NCBI RefSeq assembly: GCF_000708285.2
Contig: NZ_JAUG01000040.1
Span: forward strand, 1-64,000
Length of the DNA stretch: 64,000 nucleotides
From: Pedobacter borealis DSM 19626
Lineage (GTDB): Bacteria; Bacteroidota; Bacteroidia; Sphingobacteriales; Sphingobacteriaceae
Direction: 5' to 3'
Shown: positions 34,698-43,772 of the stretch, piece by piece
How the letters are laid out: every line of letters begins with the position of its first letter
Numbering within the stretch: position 1 is the first letter of the stretch
Notes under the pieces: generated by a model
Told to the model about the DNA's origin: nothing
The model's input: the letters and a program-made list of their open reading frames with translations, nothing else
Database searches by the model: none
Made by a program: the position numbers and the translations under genes

Positions 34698-35564
34698 ATG
34701 AAACATATTTCTGGTAGTTTATGCCGTATTAAACTAGTGCTGGCATGCTTAATTTTATCTTCTGCAAGTGCTGCCATAGCGCAACAACAGCAAAGCCTAC
34801 CCATTATCCAGCAGGTTAAATTTAAAAAAGATACCACTAGCATTATTAGCTTTGGAGCAAGGGGCGATGGGATTACCTTAAATACGCAAAGCATCAATAA
34901 AACCATAGCCAGTGTAAGCCAGAAAGGCGGTGGTGTGGTTTTAATTCCATCAGGCTTGTGGTTAACTGGTCCTATTGAGTTAAAAAGTAATGTAAACCTA
35001 CACCTTAAACGCGATGCAATCCTTCAGTTTACCGACGACTTTAACCAATACAAATTGGTACAGGGAAATTGGGAAGGTCAACCAGCTTGGAGAAACCAGA
35101 GTCCGATTTCGGGTGTTAACCTCGAAAATATAGCCATTACCGGTACAGGGATTATCGACGGGAACGGTGGTGCCTGGCGCATGGTTAAAAAAGATAAACT
35201 TACCGAAACACAGTGGAAAACCTTGGTGGCATCTGGCGGCGTAGTGAGGGCTGACGGAAAAATGTGGTACCCATCTGAGAAAACCGTTAAAGGTTCGAAT
35301 ACCAAAAATGCAGGCGTAATTGAAGCTGGTAAAACAGCAGCCGATTATGAAGATATCAAAGATTTCCTTCGTCCGAATCTGTTGGTGTTAACAGGTTGCA
35401 AAAAAAATCTTTTAGAGGGTGTTACCTTTCAAAATTCACCAGCATGGAATTTACACCCTTTGCTTTGTGAAGATTTGACCTTAAGAAACCTACAGGTAAA
35501 AAACCCTTGGTTTGCACAGAATGGTGATGGTGTTGTGATTAAACAGGTTCCGGGTAAAAAGTAG
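34698..35564 (+). pseudogene. GH28 polygalacturonase, truncated before catalytic core
   Basis: 288 residues from ATG 34698, with a signal peptide (to about AAIAQ). The N-terminal GH28 beta-helix is present: SFGARGDGITLNTQSINKTI, GGGVVLIPSGLWLTGPI, LENIAITGTGIIDGNGGAW, and AWNLHPLLCEDLTLRNLQV. The frame ends right after NPWFAQNGDG with a foreign-looking tail (VVIKQVPGKK). In complete enzymes of about 500-550 residues the catalytic segment (NxD, GDDxI, GHG/RIK) follows this point. It is missing, and no remainder is found in the 300 bases downstream. I infer a C-terminal deletion and loss of activity. The enzyme would have hydrolysed galacturonan. Confidence 0.8.
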
Positions 35565-35632
35565 GTTTTAACCGCAGATAAATAAAATATTAGCCACGGA
35601 AACACGGAAGCACGGAAAAAGAATTAAGTGGT

Positions 35633-35652
35633 GGTCTGTGGGGACACAGACC
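35633..35652. repeat. GGTCTGTG palindrome, copy 2
   Basis: GGTCTGTGGGGACACAGACC, with 8-base arms (one mismatch-free CTGTG/CACAG core) and central GGGA. Its outer bases extend as GT...AC. Confidence 0.7.
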
Positions 35653-35718
35653 ACGGGAGTGGTTCCAGGTAAAATTAACCACAGATGAAAAAGATGAACA
35701 CAAGATAACGAAATAGAA

Positions 35719-35808
35719 CTGTCATCCTGAGCCTGTCGAAGGACTTATTTAATTGCGGCAAAGCGTTTCGACGAGCTCTCCGTAGGAGTCCTTTGGACAA
35801 CGTGACAG
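35719..35808. repeat. GTCAT-type intergenic repeat
   Basis: Begins CTGTCATCCTGAG and ends ACGTGACAG. Internal arms GTCGAAGGAC...and GTCCTTTGGAC, plus CTCCGTAGGAG, give nested hairpins. Confidence 0.6.
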
Positions 35809-35870
35809 ATTGGATGAAAAAAATACGCGTGTTAATCCGTGCCTCCGTGGCAATAAACTAACAAACAACA

Positions 35871-36884
35871 ATGATGAAAATAAAAATATTGTTAACCCTA
35901 ATCTGTATAAGCTTAATGCTATCGTGTTACGCGCAGCAGCCTACCGATTCTACGGCAGATAAAATGCTTGTATATCAACTCGGCAATGGCGGTTGGCCGA
36001 AGCAGTTGGAAGATAAAAGCGTGGTTAACTATGGTGCAACCTTAACATCTGAGCTTTTGGTCAGGATAAAAGCAACAAAAGATTTGCATGCCACATTCGA
36101 TAATAAAGCCACCAGCAGAGAAGTGGTATACCTCGTTCAAGCTTATAAGAAAACAAAGAATGAGGCTTATTTAACGGCAGCTGAAAAAGGATTAGATTAT
36201 ATTTTATCCGCTCAATATGCCGATGGTGGCTGGCCTCAGTATTATCCTGATAAAACTTTGTACCGTTCAGAAATTACCTACAATGACGATGCAATGATTA
36301 ATGTGTTGAACATTCTACAGGATATTGCAACTCAAAAAAATGATTTTGAGGTCGTGAATCCAGCTTACATCAAAAAGGCCGAGAAAGCCATTGCAAAAGG
36401 TATCGATTGTATTATCAAAACGCAGGTAAAACATAATGGAATGTTAACCATCTGGGCTGCGCAATACGATAAAGACTCGATGTTGCCTGCAAAAGCAAGA
36501 GCATTTGAGCCGGCTTCGTTAAGTACAAGTGAATCGGCAGGTATTGTCCGTTTCCTGATGAGACTTAAAAATCCATCACCAGAAGTAAAAAGTGCAGTTG
36601 CAGCAGCGGTGAAATGGTTCGATACCTATAAAATAGCTGGCTACCGTTTTGATCGGAACAAAAATATTTCGGCTTTGGTTGCCGATAACACCAGCATGGC
36701 TTGGGCCCGTTTTTATGATATGGAGAAAAACACACCCATTTTCGGCGATCGCGACAATACGATTAAAACAAAATTGGAAGAGTTAAGTCCTGAGCGGCGA
36801 AATGGTTATGCCTGGTATGGCAACTGGGGGCAGAAATTAATTGAAAAGGAATACCCGAAGTGGTTAGGCACGAATGGGAAATAA
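35871..36884 (+). CDS. pelA: Pectate lyase, PL10 family
   Basis: 337 residues with an N-terminal signal (KIKILLTLICISLMLSCYA); a lipobox-like LSC is present, so secretion or anchoring are both possible. The PL10 pattern is clear: GGWPKQLE, ATSREVVYLVQAYKKT, YADGGWPQYYPDKTLYRSEITYNDDAMIN (contains the Asp of the active site), ARAFEPASLSTSESAGI and NGYAWYGNWGQKLIEKEYPKW. It cleaves polygalacturonate by beta-elimination with Ca2+. It is the only polymer-cleaving pectinase in this locus that appears intact. Confidence 0.92.
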   Translation: MMKIKILLTLICISLMLSCYAQQPTDSTADKMLVYQLGNGGWPKQLEDKSVVNYGATLTSELLVRIKATKDLHATFDNKATSREVVYLVQAYKKTKNEAYLTAAEKGLDYILSAQYADGGWPQYYPDKTLYRSEITYNDDAMINVLNILQDIATQKNDFEVVNPAYIKKAEKAIAKGIDCIIKTQVKHNGMLTIWAAQYDKDSMLPAKARAFEPASLSTSESAGIVRFLMRLKNPSPEVKSAVAAAVKWFDTYKIAGYRFDRNKNISALVADNTSMAWARFYDMEKNTPIFGDRDNTIKTKLEELSPERRNGYAWYGNWGQKLIEKEYPKWLGTNGK

Positions 36885-36898
36885 ATAATTATAAAAAT

Positions 36899-36981
36899 CG
36901 CCATTGCAAGGCACGAAGCGATCTTACTACTATGGGTGGGAATTTATACTGCTTTAAGATTGCTTCGTTCCTCACAATGAC
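36899..36981. repeat. GTCAT-like repeat (CGCCATTGC variant)
   Basis: CGCCATTGCAAGGCACGAAGCGATCTTA and its distant inverse TAAGATTGCTTCGTTCCTCACAATGAC. It fills the gap between the pectate lyase and uxaB. The same variant appears at 58163. Confidence 0.55.
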
Positions 36982-36996
36982 TGAAATCGCAAGGAT

Positions 36997-38508
36997 ATGA
37001 TTTTAAACAAAGAAAATTTAGCAAACATTAACGGCGACAAGGTTACCAAACCAAGCGCCGAAATTTTGGCTTTACCAGAAAAAGTAATCCAGTTTGGAAC
37101 TGGCGTTTTATTACGTGGTTTACCAGATTATTTTATTGATAAGGCCAACCAGAAAGGTATTTTTAATGGGCGTATTTTAGTGGTTAAATCTACTTCAAAA
37201 GGCGGGGCAGATGCATTTTCGAAACAGGATAATTTATACACCCTTTGTGTAAAAGGGATCGAAGATGGTGTTAATGTAGAAGAAAATTCAATCAACTCAT
37301 CAATCAGCCGTGTTTTATCGGCTTCGCAAGATTGGATCGAAATTTTAAAAGCTGCCCACCAGCCAGAAATGCAAGTTGTAATTTCTAATACCACTGAAGT
37401 TGGGATTGTTAAAAGCGAAGATAAAATAACCGATAATCCACCACAATCTTATCCAGGGAAATTACTTGCATTCCTGCACGAAAGATACACTGCTTTTAAT
37501 GGTTCGGCCGAAAGTGGAATGGTGATTGTTCCAACGGAATTAATCAGTGATAATGCTGATAAATTGAAAGAAATTTTATTAGATCTGGCCATCCAGGACA
37601 AATTGGGCTGGGATTTCGAAAACTGGTTAAAAACGGCCAATCATTTCTGCAAAACTTTGGTCGATAGGATTGTTCCGGGAAAACTTCCTGAGGCTGAACA
37701 AAAAGCGATTGAAAGTGAGCTGGGCTATGAAGATGAACTCATGATTATGGCCGAACCCTTCAGACTTTGGGCTATCGAATCTTCAAGCGAAAAAGTGAAG
37801 GAGATTTTATCATTCGAAAAGGCTGATAAAGGGGTTTTTATTGTTCCATCGATCGATAAATTTAAAGAGCTAAAACTCCGTTTACTTAACGGAACGCACA
37901 CCATTAGCTGTGGATTGGCCATTTTAGCAGGCTTTAATACTGTAAAAGAGGCTATGGCAAATGAAGATTTCTCAGCCAATGTGTTAAAACTGATGAATGA
38001 TGAAATTGCTCCTGTTGTGGTAAACGAAGATATTACCTATTATGAAGCAATTGCCTTTGCAGAAAGCGTAATCGACCGTTTTAGCAACCCATCCTTAGAG
38101 CACCAGTGGCAGGCCATCACGCTAAACTTCACCTCAAAAATGCAGATGAGGAATGTGCCGTTAATCAGAAGGTATTACGCTTTAAAAAATGAAGTACCTC
38201 AACTTACGGCTTTAGGTGTGGCTGCTTATATCCTTTTCATGAATGTGAATAAAGATGGTGATACTTATACGGCCAGTGCAAACGGAAAAACCTATCCGAT
38301 ACAGGATGAATTTGCAGAAATTTTATACGAATACTGGAAAAACCCCGAAACGGTTGTAGATAATACCCTTGGCGACAGACGTCTTTGGGATAAAAACTTG
38401 AATAACTACCCAGGCTTTAACGCGGCCGTAAAATCTTATGTTGATTTATTACAGAATAAGGGTGCAAAAGAAACTTTAAGTAACTTGCATTCAGAAAGAA
38501 CAATTTAA
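36997..38508 (+). CDS. uxaB: Tagaturonate reductase (altronate oxidoreductase)
   Basis: 503 residues of the mannitol dehydrogenase/UxaB family. The N-terminal Rossmann part shows VIQFGTGVLLRGLPDYFIDKA, and the C-terminal domain contains LKLRLLNGTHTISCGLAIL with the catalytic Lys/Asn/His region. It reduces D-tagaturonate to D-altronate with NADH in the cytosol. It begins the catabolic operon: uxaA starts one base after its stop. The length matches the family (about 480-510). Confidence 0.94.
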   Translation: MILNKENLANINGDKVTKPSAEILALPEKVIQFGTGVLLRGLPDYFIDKANQKGIFNGRILVVKSTSKGGADAFSKQDNLYTLCVKGIEDGVNVEENSINSSISRVLSASQDWIEILKAAHQPEMQVVISNTTEVGIVKSEDKITDNPPQSYPGKLLAFLHERYTAFNGSAESGMVIVPTELISDNADKLKEILLDLAIQDKLGWDFENWLKTANHFCKTLVDRIVPGKLPEAEQKAIESELGYEDELMIMAEPFRLWAIESSSEKVKEILSFEKADKGVFIVPSIDKFKELKLRLLNGTHTISCGLAILAGFNTVKEAMANEDFSANVLKLMNDEIAPVVVNEDITYYEAIAFAESVIDRFSNPSLEHQWQAITLNFTSKMQMRNVPLIRRYYALKNEVPQLTALGVAAYILFMNVNKDGDTYTASANGKTYPIQDEFAEILYEYWKNPETVVDNTLGDRRLWDKNLNNYPGFNAAVKSYVDLLQNKGAKETLSNLHSERTI

Positions 38509-38509
38509 A

Positions 38510-40156
38510 ATGGTTACTAGAATTTTAAAAATCCATCCTAACGATAACGTACTTGTTGCCCTGCAAAACCTGGCAAAAGGCGAAACCGTTATTTACGATG
38601 GGCAGGAATATATTTTACAGGATGATATCCAGGCTAAGCATAAGTTTTTTATGCAGGATATGAATGCAGGTGATCACATTATTATGTATGGGGTACTGGT
38701 GGGGAAAGCGCAACATTTCATCCTAAAAGGTGGTTTAATGGATACAGAAAACACAAAACATGCCTCAGATCCATATGAATTCCGCCCGTACCATTACGAA
38801 TGGCATGCCCCTGATGTTTCTAAATTTGAAGGCAGAACCTTTAACGGTTATATCCGTAGTGATGGCCGCGTGGGAACTGCAAATTATTGGTTGTTTATTC
38901 CGACTGTATTTTGCGAAAACCGCAATCTGGATGTGATCCGTGAGGCTTTGCACAATGAATTGGGTTATGCGGTAACCGATAAATACAAATCTTATGCTCA
39001 CCAACTGGTTGAGGCTTATAAAAATGGTGAAATTTTAGCTGAGGCCGATCCAAGTTCTATCGGGCAGGCAAACCCAACGGCCAACCGCGTTTTTAAAAAT
39101 GTTGATGGCATTAAATTCTTAAATCACCAGGGTGGTTGCGGTGGTACCCGTCAGGATGCTGCTGTGTTAAGTAAATTATTGGCCGCGTATGCCGATCATC
39201 CTAACGTTGCCGGTGTAACCGTATTGAGCCTTGGTTGCCAAAACCTACAGGTTAAAGATTTTATGGACGATTTAAAACACCGCAGTCCGAATTTTGATAA
39301 ACCTTTATTTATTTTTGAGCAGCAACAATCGCAGAGCGAAGAGCAATTGGTGAAAGAAGCGATTCGAAAAACTTTTATCGGTTTAACTGAGATCAATAAG
39401 ATCGAACGTCAACCTGCTCCTTTAAGTAAGCTAGTTTTAGGTGTTAAATGTGGCGGTAGCGATGGCTTTAGTGGAATCAGTGCTAATCCGGCAGTAGGTT
39501 ATACGTCTGATTTACTGGTGGCTTTAGGTGGTACTGTACTTCTTGCCGAGTTCCCTGAACTTTGTGGCGCAGAACAACAGTTAATCGACCGTACAAAAGG
39601 CGAAACCGCAGCGCGTAAATTCATTCAATTGATGACTGCTTACAATCAATCTGCAGAAAATGTAGGCTCTGGGTTTTTCATGAATCCATCGCCTGGAAAT
39701 ATCAAAGATGGTTTGATTACCGATGCGATTAAGAGTACTGGTGCAGCCAAAAAAGGTGGAACATCGCCAGTGGAAGATGTTTTAGATTATACTGAGCCTG
39801 CTACAAAACCAGGATTAAACTTAGTTTGTACTCCCGGAAATGATGTTGAGGCTACTACGGGAAAAGCAGCGTCGGGAGCAACATTAATCTTGTTTACAAC
39901 AGGTTTGGGTACACCAACAGGAAATCCTGTTTGCCCTACCATTAAGGTTTCAACCAATAATGCATTAACCAAACGCATGGGCGATATTATCGATATCAAC
40001 TGTGGGCCAGTAATCGAAGGCGAAAAAACCATCGAACAAATGGGGGAAGATATCCTGGAGTATTGCATTAAAGCAGCTAGTGGCGAAGTAATTCCTAAAG
40101 CGGTATTGCTTAACCAGGATGATTTTATTCCATGGAAACGGGGAGTGAGCCTTTAG
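38510..40156 (+). CDS. uxaA: Altronate dehydratase
   Basis: 548 residues. An N-terminal SAF domain (1-95, KIHPNDNVLVALQNLAKGET) is followed by the C-terminal UxaA catalytic domain with GYIRSDGRVGTANYW, HQGGCGGTRQDA, LGVKCGGSDGFSGISANPAVG and the PTGNPVCPTIKVSTN region. It dehydrates D-altronate to 2-keto-3-deoxygluconate and needs Fe2+ or Mn2+ in known members. It starts one base after uxaB, so the two are tightly coupled. The 370-base repeat-filled gap that follows separates it from uxaC. Confidence 0.95.
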   Translation: MVTRILKIHPNDNVLVALQNLAKGETVIYDGQEYILQDDIQAKHKFFMQDMNAGDHIIMYGVLVGKAQHFILKGGLMDTENTKHASDPYEFRPYHYEWHAPDVSKFEGRTFNGYIRSDGRVGTANYWLFIPTVFCENRNLDVIREALHNELGYAVTDKYKSYAHQLVEAYKNGEILAEADPSSIGQANPTANRVFKNVDGIKFLNHQGGCGGTRQDAAVLSKLLAAYADHPNVAGVTVLSLGCQNLQVKDFMDDLKHRSPNFDKPLFIFEQQQSQSEEQLVKEAIRKTFIGLTEINKIERQPAPLSKLVLGVKCGGSDGFSGISANPAVGYTSDLLVALGGTVLLAEFPELCGAEQQLIDRTKGETAARKFIQLMTAYNQSAENVGSGFFMNPSPGNIKDGLITDAIKSTGAAKKGGTSPVEDVLDYTEPATKPGLNLVCTPGNDVEATTGKAASGATLILFTTGLGTPTGNPVCPTIKVSTNNALTKRMGDIIDINCGPVIEGEKTIEQMGEDILEYCIKAASGEVIPKAVLLNQDDFIPWKRGVSL

Positions 40157-40207
40157 TGAGTCTGGAGTCGTAAGTCCGAAGTCGTGAGTCTTGGAACCCT
40201 ATTCCGT

Positions 40208-40227
40208 GGTCTGTGTCCTCACAGACC
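40208..40227. repeat. GGTCTGTG palindrome, copy 3
   Basis: GGTCTGTGTCCTCACAGACC: perfect 8-base arms around TCCT. Best representative of the family. Confidence 0.8.
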
Positions 40228-40257
40228 ACCAAGCTAATAAAACATAAATTGAGTTCC

Positions 40258-40277
40258 GATCTGTGAGGACACAGACC
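40258..40277. repeat. GGTCTGTG palindrome, copy 4 (inverted)
   Basis: GATCTGTGAGGACACAGACC, the reverse-complement orientation of copy 3, 30 bases after it. The two form an inverted pair. Confidence 0.75.
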
Positions 40278-40346
40278 GGGGATAAATAAAAAATGAATAG
40301 ATAAGCGGTTTGATCATTTCAAATCTCTTATCTCAAATCACATCGC

Positions 40347-40406
40347 ATGAAACCTTTTTTAGACAAATTCCGTGGTCTGTGTCTCCACAGACCACCAAGC
40401 GAATAA
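40347..40406 (+). pseudogene. Decoy start of duplicated uxaC 5' end
   Basis: Nineteen codons (MKPFLDKFRGLCLHRPPSE) then TAA. The first six match UxaC exactly, after which the frame runs into the second repeat copy. It is a by-product of the duplication. If translated it would act as a short upstream frame before uxaC. Confidence 0.6.
40374..40393. repeat. GGTCTGTG palindrome, copy 5
   Basis: GGTCTGTGTCTCCACAGACC. The duplicate of copy 3 with a changed loop (CT for CC/TC); the arms are conserved. Confidence 0.75.
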
Positions 40407-40423
40407 AACATAAATTGAATTCC

Positions 40424-40443
40424 TATCTGTAGGGACACAGACC
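40424..40443. repeat. GGTCTGTG palindrome, copy 6 (inverted)
   Basis: TATCTGTAGGGACACAGACC. The duplicate of copy 4, with arm substitutions that weaken the stem. Confidence 0.65.
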
Positions 40444-40526
40444 GGGGACAATATCATTACATAAATAAAAAAATGAATAGATAAGCGGTTTGATCATTTC
40501 AAATCTCTTATCTCAAATCACATAGC

Positions 40527-41927
40527 ATGAAACCTTTTTTAGACGAAAATTTTCTTTTGCAAAGCAAAACTGCTGAAAAGCTTTACCACAATTTTGCAAA
40601 ATCATTGCCGATTATCGACTACCATAATCACCTTATTCCGGAGCAGATTGCCAATAACACTCAGTTTGCAAACATCAGCCAGGTTTGGCTTGCCGGCGAT
40701 CATTACAAATGGAGAGCCATGCGCGCCAACGGTGTTAATGAAAAATACATCACTGGTGTAGGATCGGATTATGAGAAATTTGAGAAATGGGCAGAAACTG
40801 TTCCCTATACTTTACGTAATCCTTTATACCACTGGACACATCTGGAACTTCAACGCTATTTTGGCATAACTGATTTACTTTCTGGCAAAACGGCACAGAA
40901 AATTTTCGACGAATGTTCTGCAAAACTGCAAACTCCCGAATACTCTGTACGAGGTTTGCTTGCCAAAATGAATGTAGAAGCTGTTTGTACTACGGATGAT
41001 CCTTTGGATAGCTTAAACTACCACCAACAATTGGCAAGAGAAGGCGCAAACCTTAAAATGTTGCCTGCCTTCCGCCCGGATAAAGCGATGAACAGTGACG
41101 ATATTGAAGGTTTAAATGAATATATTGACAAATTGGAAAGTGTTGTAGATAAAACAATAAGTAGCTTTCAGGATTATATCGATGCATTAAAAAGCCGTCA
41201 CGATTACTTTGCTGCAAATGGCTGTTCAGTTTCTGACCATGGTTTAGAGCAGATTTATGCTGAAGATTATACAGAAGCAGAAATCGCATCGATTTTCGAT
41301 AAAATCCGCAGTAAACAACATATTTCTTACGAGGAAAACCTGAAATTTAAATCGGCTATGCTGATTTATTTTGCAGAATGGGATCACGAAAAAGGTTGGG
41401 TGCAACAATATCACCTGGGTGCATTGCGTAACAACAATGCCCGGATGTTAAGGCAATTAGGCCCAGATACCGGCTGGGATTCTATCGGCGATTTTAGTCA
41501 GGCCCGAATGCTTTCTAAATTCTTAAACCGTTTAGATAATCAGGATAAACTGGCAAAAACCATTATTTATAACCTTAATCCGGCTGATAATGAATTAATT
41601 GCAACGATGATCGGAAACTTTAACGATGGTTCGGTTGCAGGTAAAGTGCAATTCGGTTCGGCATGGTGGTTTTTAGATCAGAAAGATGGCATGATCAAAC
41701 AATTAAATGCACTATCAAACATGGGGCTGCTAAGCCGTTTGGTGGGTATGCTTACCGATTCGCGCAGTTTCCTTTCTTTTCCTCGTCACGAATATTTCAG
41801 AAGGATCGTTTGTAACCTCTTTGGAGAAGACATTGAGAACGGCGAATTACCTAACGACTTGGAGTGGGTTGGCAAAATTGTTCAGGATATTTCGTACTTT
41901 AACGCAAAAAATTACTTTAAATTTTAA
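40527..41927 (+). CDS. uxaC: Glucuronate/galacturonate isomerase
   Basis: 466 residues, matching the UxaC family length. Metal-binding amidohydrolase-like fold: IIDYHNHLIPEQIANN near the N-terminus with the HxH pair, VEAVCTTDDPLDSL, LPAFRPDKA, WWFLDQKDGM and the C-terminal TDSRSFLSFPRHEYFRR. It isomerises galacturonate to tagaturonate (and glucuronate to fructuronate), the first step of the pathway completed by uxaB and uxaA just upstream. Its upstream region, including the first six codons, is tandemly duplicated. ATG 40527 is used because it alone continues into the protein. Confidence 0.95.
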   Translation: MKPFLDENFLLQSKTAEKLYHNFAKSLPIIDYHNHLIPEQIANNTQFANISQVWLAGDHYKWRAMRANGVNEKYITGVGSDYEKFEKWAETVPYTLRNPLYHWTHLELQRYFGITDLLSGKTAQKIFDECSAKLQTPEYSVRGLLAKMNVEAVCTTDDPLDSLNYHQQLAREGANLKMLPAFRPDKAMNSDDIEGLNEYIDKLESVVDKTISSFQDYIDALKSRHDYFAANGCSVSDHGLEQIYAEDYTEAEIASIFDKIRSKQHISYEENLKFKSAMLIYFAEWDHEKGWVQQYHLGALRNNNARMLRQLGPDTGWDSIGDFSQARMLSKFLNRLDNQDKLAKTIIYNLNPADNELIATMIGNFNDGSVAGKVQFGSAWWFLDQKDGMIKQLNALSNMGLLSRLVGMLTDSRSFLSFPRHEYFRRIVCNLFGEDIENGELPNDLEWVGKIVQDISYFNAKNYFKF

Positions 41928-42041
41928 CCAAAATAGGGCTTTAAAGAGGTATTTCGTTGGAAATAAATCATTTCAATCGTTTTCCTTCCATTTTCATACC
42001 GTTGCAGAAAACAGCATGAAATACGCCGATTAGATACAAAA

Positions 42042-43097
42042 ATGAGCACCCAAATATTCGCTTCATCAAAAAAAGGAGAAAAAGTTTTAAGCTTTGGTGA
42101 AATACTTTTGCGCATCTGTCCCGATATGGACGGCCAGTGGTTAAAAGAAAATAAACTACCATTTTATGTGGGCGGTGCAGAGCTCAATGTAGCAACAGCG
42201 CTGGCACTTTGGAATGTTCCTTCAACTTACTTATCGGCTGTGCCTGATAATTCGGTAACCAGAGAGATTGTAGATTATCTGGATGCACGGAACATTGATA
42301 CCACACCAATGGTTTATCATGGCGAACGTTTGGGGTTATACTATCTTCCGAAAGGGAAAGACCTTAAAAATGCAGGCGTAATTTACGACAGGGCAAATTC
42401 GGCCTATGCCGATTTAAAAGTGGGCCAGATTAACTGGGATGAAGTTTTTGAAGGTGTGAGCTGGTTTCATTTCAGCGCCATTTGCCCAGCAATAAATCAA
42501 TCTATTGCTGATGTTTGCTTAGAGGCTTTAAAAGTGGCAAGTGCGAAAAATATTACCATTTCGCTCGATTTAAACTATCGCGCCAAGCTTTGGAAATATG
42601 GTAAAGATCCGATTGATGTGTTACCCGAACTGGCTCAATATTGCACGCTGATTATGGGTAATGTGTGGGCCGCCAATAAAATGTTGGGCACTGCACTTCA
42701 CGAAGATTTAACACCAACCGAGGGTTATGCAAAGGAAACGTTACTGCAACAGGCAACAGATACTTCTAAAGAAATATTAAGTTTGTTTCCGTCTTGCAAG
42801 GCGGTTGCAAATACATTCAGGTTCGATTATGGTAAAGGCATCAGGTATTATACTGCCATTTATACCGCTGATGAATTAACAGTTTCTGAAGAATATGTTT
42901 CAGAAGAAATTTTAGATAAGGTAGGTAGTGGCGATTGCTTTATGGCTGGCCTGATTTACGGCTTTTACAACCAGTTATCGGCCAAAGAAACCTTGAATTT
43001 TGCCACCGCAGCAGCATACGATAAATTATACATTCCAAGCGATGCTACAACCAGTACTGTAGCCGATATAGAAAAAAGAATAATACGCAATGATTAG
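42042..43097 (+). CDS. kdgK: 2-keto-3-deoxygluconate kinase, PfkB family
   Basis: 351 residues of the PfkB/ribokinase fold. GGAELNVATALAL near the N-terminus contacts the sugar, ISLDLNYRAKLW is in the middle, and the ATP-binding anion hole DKVGSGDCFMAGL (Asp about 297 as catalytic base) lies near the C-terminus. It phosphorylates KDG to KDPG. The substrate is inferred from its place between uxaC and the KDPG aldolase gene, with which it overlaps by eight bases. Confidence 0.9.
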   Translation: MSTQIFASSKKGEKVLSFGEILLRICPDMDGQWLKENKLPFYVGGAELNVATALALWNVPSTYLSAVPDNSVTREIVDYLDARNIDTTPMVYHGERLGLYYLPKGKDLKNAGVIYDRANSAYADLKVGQINWDEVFEGVSWFHFSAICPAINQSIADVCLEALKVASAKNITISLDLNYRAKLWKYGKDPIDVLPELAQYCTLIMGNVWAANKMLGTALHEDLTPTEGYAKETLLQQATDTSKEILSLFPSCKAVANTFRFDYGKGIRYYTAIYTADELTVSEEYVSEEILDKVGSGDCFMAGLIYGFYNQLSAKETLNFATAAAYDKLYIPSDATTSTVADIEKRIIRND

Positions 43098-43752
43098 CAA
43101 CAAGCACAAAATTTTAGATGCCATTTTAGAGCAGGGCATGTTACCCCTTTTTTACCAGGATAGCGAATCGGGTAGCGTAGAAATATTACGCACCTTGTAT
43201 AAAGCCGGCGTTCGCGTTTTTGAATATACTAACCGAGGTAAATCGGCCCTGCCGAACTTTAAAAAGTTAAAAGAAATCCGTGATGCTGAAATGCCCGATC
43301 TTTATTTGGGAATTGGAACGATTAAAACTCCTGCCGATGCAAATGCATTTATCGAAGCTGGAACAGATTTTATTGTGGCACCGATCGTAAATCCGGCAGT
43401 TGCCGAAATTGCAAACAAAATTGGTATGCTTTGGATCCCTGGCTGTATGACCCCGACTGAAATCAGTGTCGCTCAAGAGCACAAAGCCATGCTGATCAAA
43501 ATTTTCCCTGCCAATATTTTAGGCCCTGAATTTATTTCATCAATTAAAGATCTTTTCGCCGGACAGCTGTTTATGCCAACTGGTGGCGTAGAAATTAATG
43601 CCGACAACCTAAAAACCTGGTTTAAATCAGGCGTTTGTGCCGTAGGTATGGGCAGCAAATTAATCAGTAAAGAGGTAATGAGCAAAGGTCTTTACGAGGA
43701 ATTATTCGACAATACAAAACTAGCGCTTGACTTAATTCAGCAGAGCAAATAA
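43090..43752 (+). CDS. kdgA: KDPG aldolase
   Basis: 220 residues, a class I aldolase TIM barrel. VFEYTNRG holds the proton-transfer Glu (usual form EVTLR), FIVAPIVNPAVAE is the substrate loop, and the Schiff-base lysine is in LIKIFPAN (Lys137). It splits KDPG to pyruvate and glyceraldehyde-3-phosphate, ending the galacturonate route. It overlaps kdgK by eight bases and precedes the transporter by 20. Some family members also act on KHG. Confidence 0.92.
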   Translation: MISNKHKILDAILEQGMLPLFYQDSESGSVEILRTLYKAGVRVFEYTNRGKSALPNFKKLKEIRDAEMPDLYLGIGTIKTPADANAFIEAGTDFIVAPIVNPAVAEIANKIGMLWIPGCMTPTEISVAQEHKAMLIKIFPANILGPEFISSIKDLFAGQLFMPTGGVEINADNLKTWFKSGVCAVGMGSKLISKEVMSKGLYEELFDNTKLALDLIQQSK

Positions 43753-43772
43753 ATTTAACACACCCTAACCAA

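Larger units (their letters stand above)
35565..35870. other. Spacer made mostly of repeats
   Basis: Contains GCCACGGAAACACGG (from 35593) and its inverse CCGTGCCTCCGTGGC (to about 35852), the GGTCTGTG palindrome (35633-35652) and a GTCAT-type repeat (35719-35808) nested between them. No gene or remnant of the GH28 3' end is visible. Confidence 0.5.
40157..40526. other. Repeat-filled spacer with tandem duplication
   Basis: The whole spacer is two diverged copies of a unit of about 165-180 bases that ends with the first codons of uxaC. Four GGTCTGTG-type palindromes lie inside. No other gene is visible. Confidence 0.75.
40202..40546. repeat. Tandem duplication carrying the 5' end of uxaC
   Basis: Copy A (40202-40366) and copy B (about 40367-40546) align almost fully from ATTCCGTGGTCTGTGT to ATGAAACCTTTTTTAGAC. 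Copy B has an 18-base insertion after ACCGGGG and scattered substitutions, so the duplication is not brand new. Copy A's ATG (40347) opens a 19-codon frame beginning MKPFLD like UxaC and stopping at 40406 inside copy B. Confidence 0.85.
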
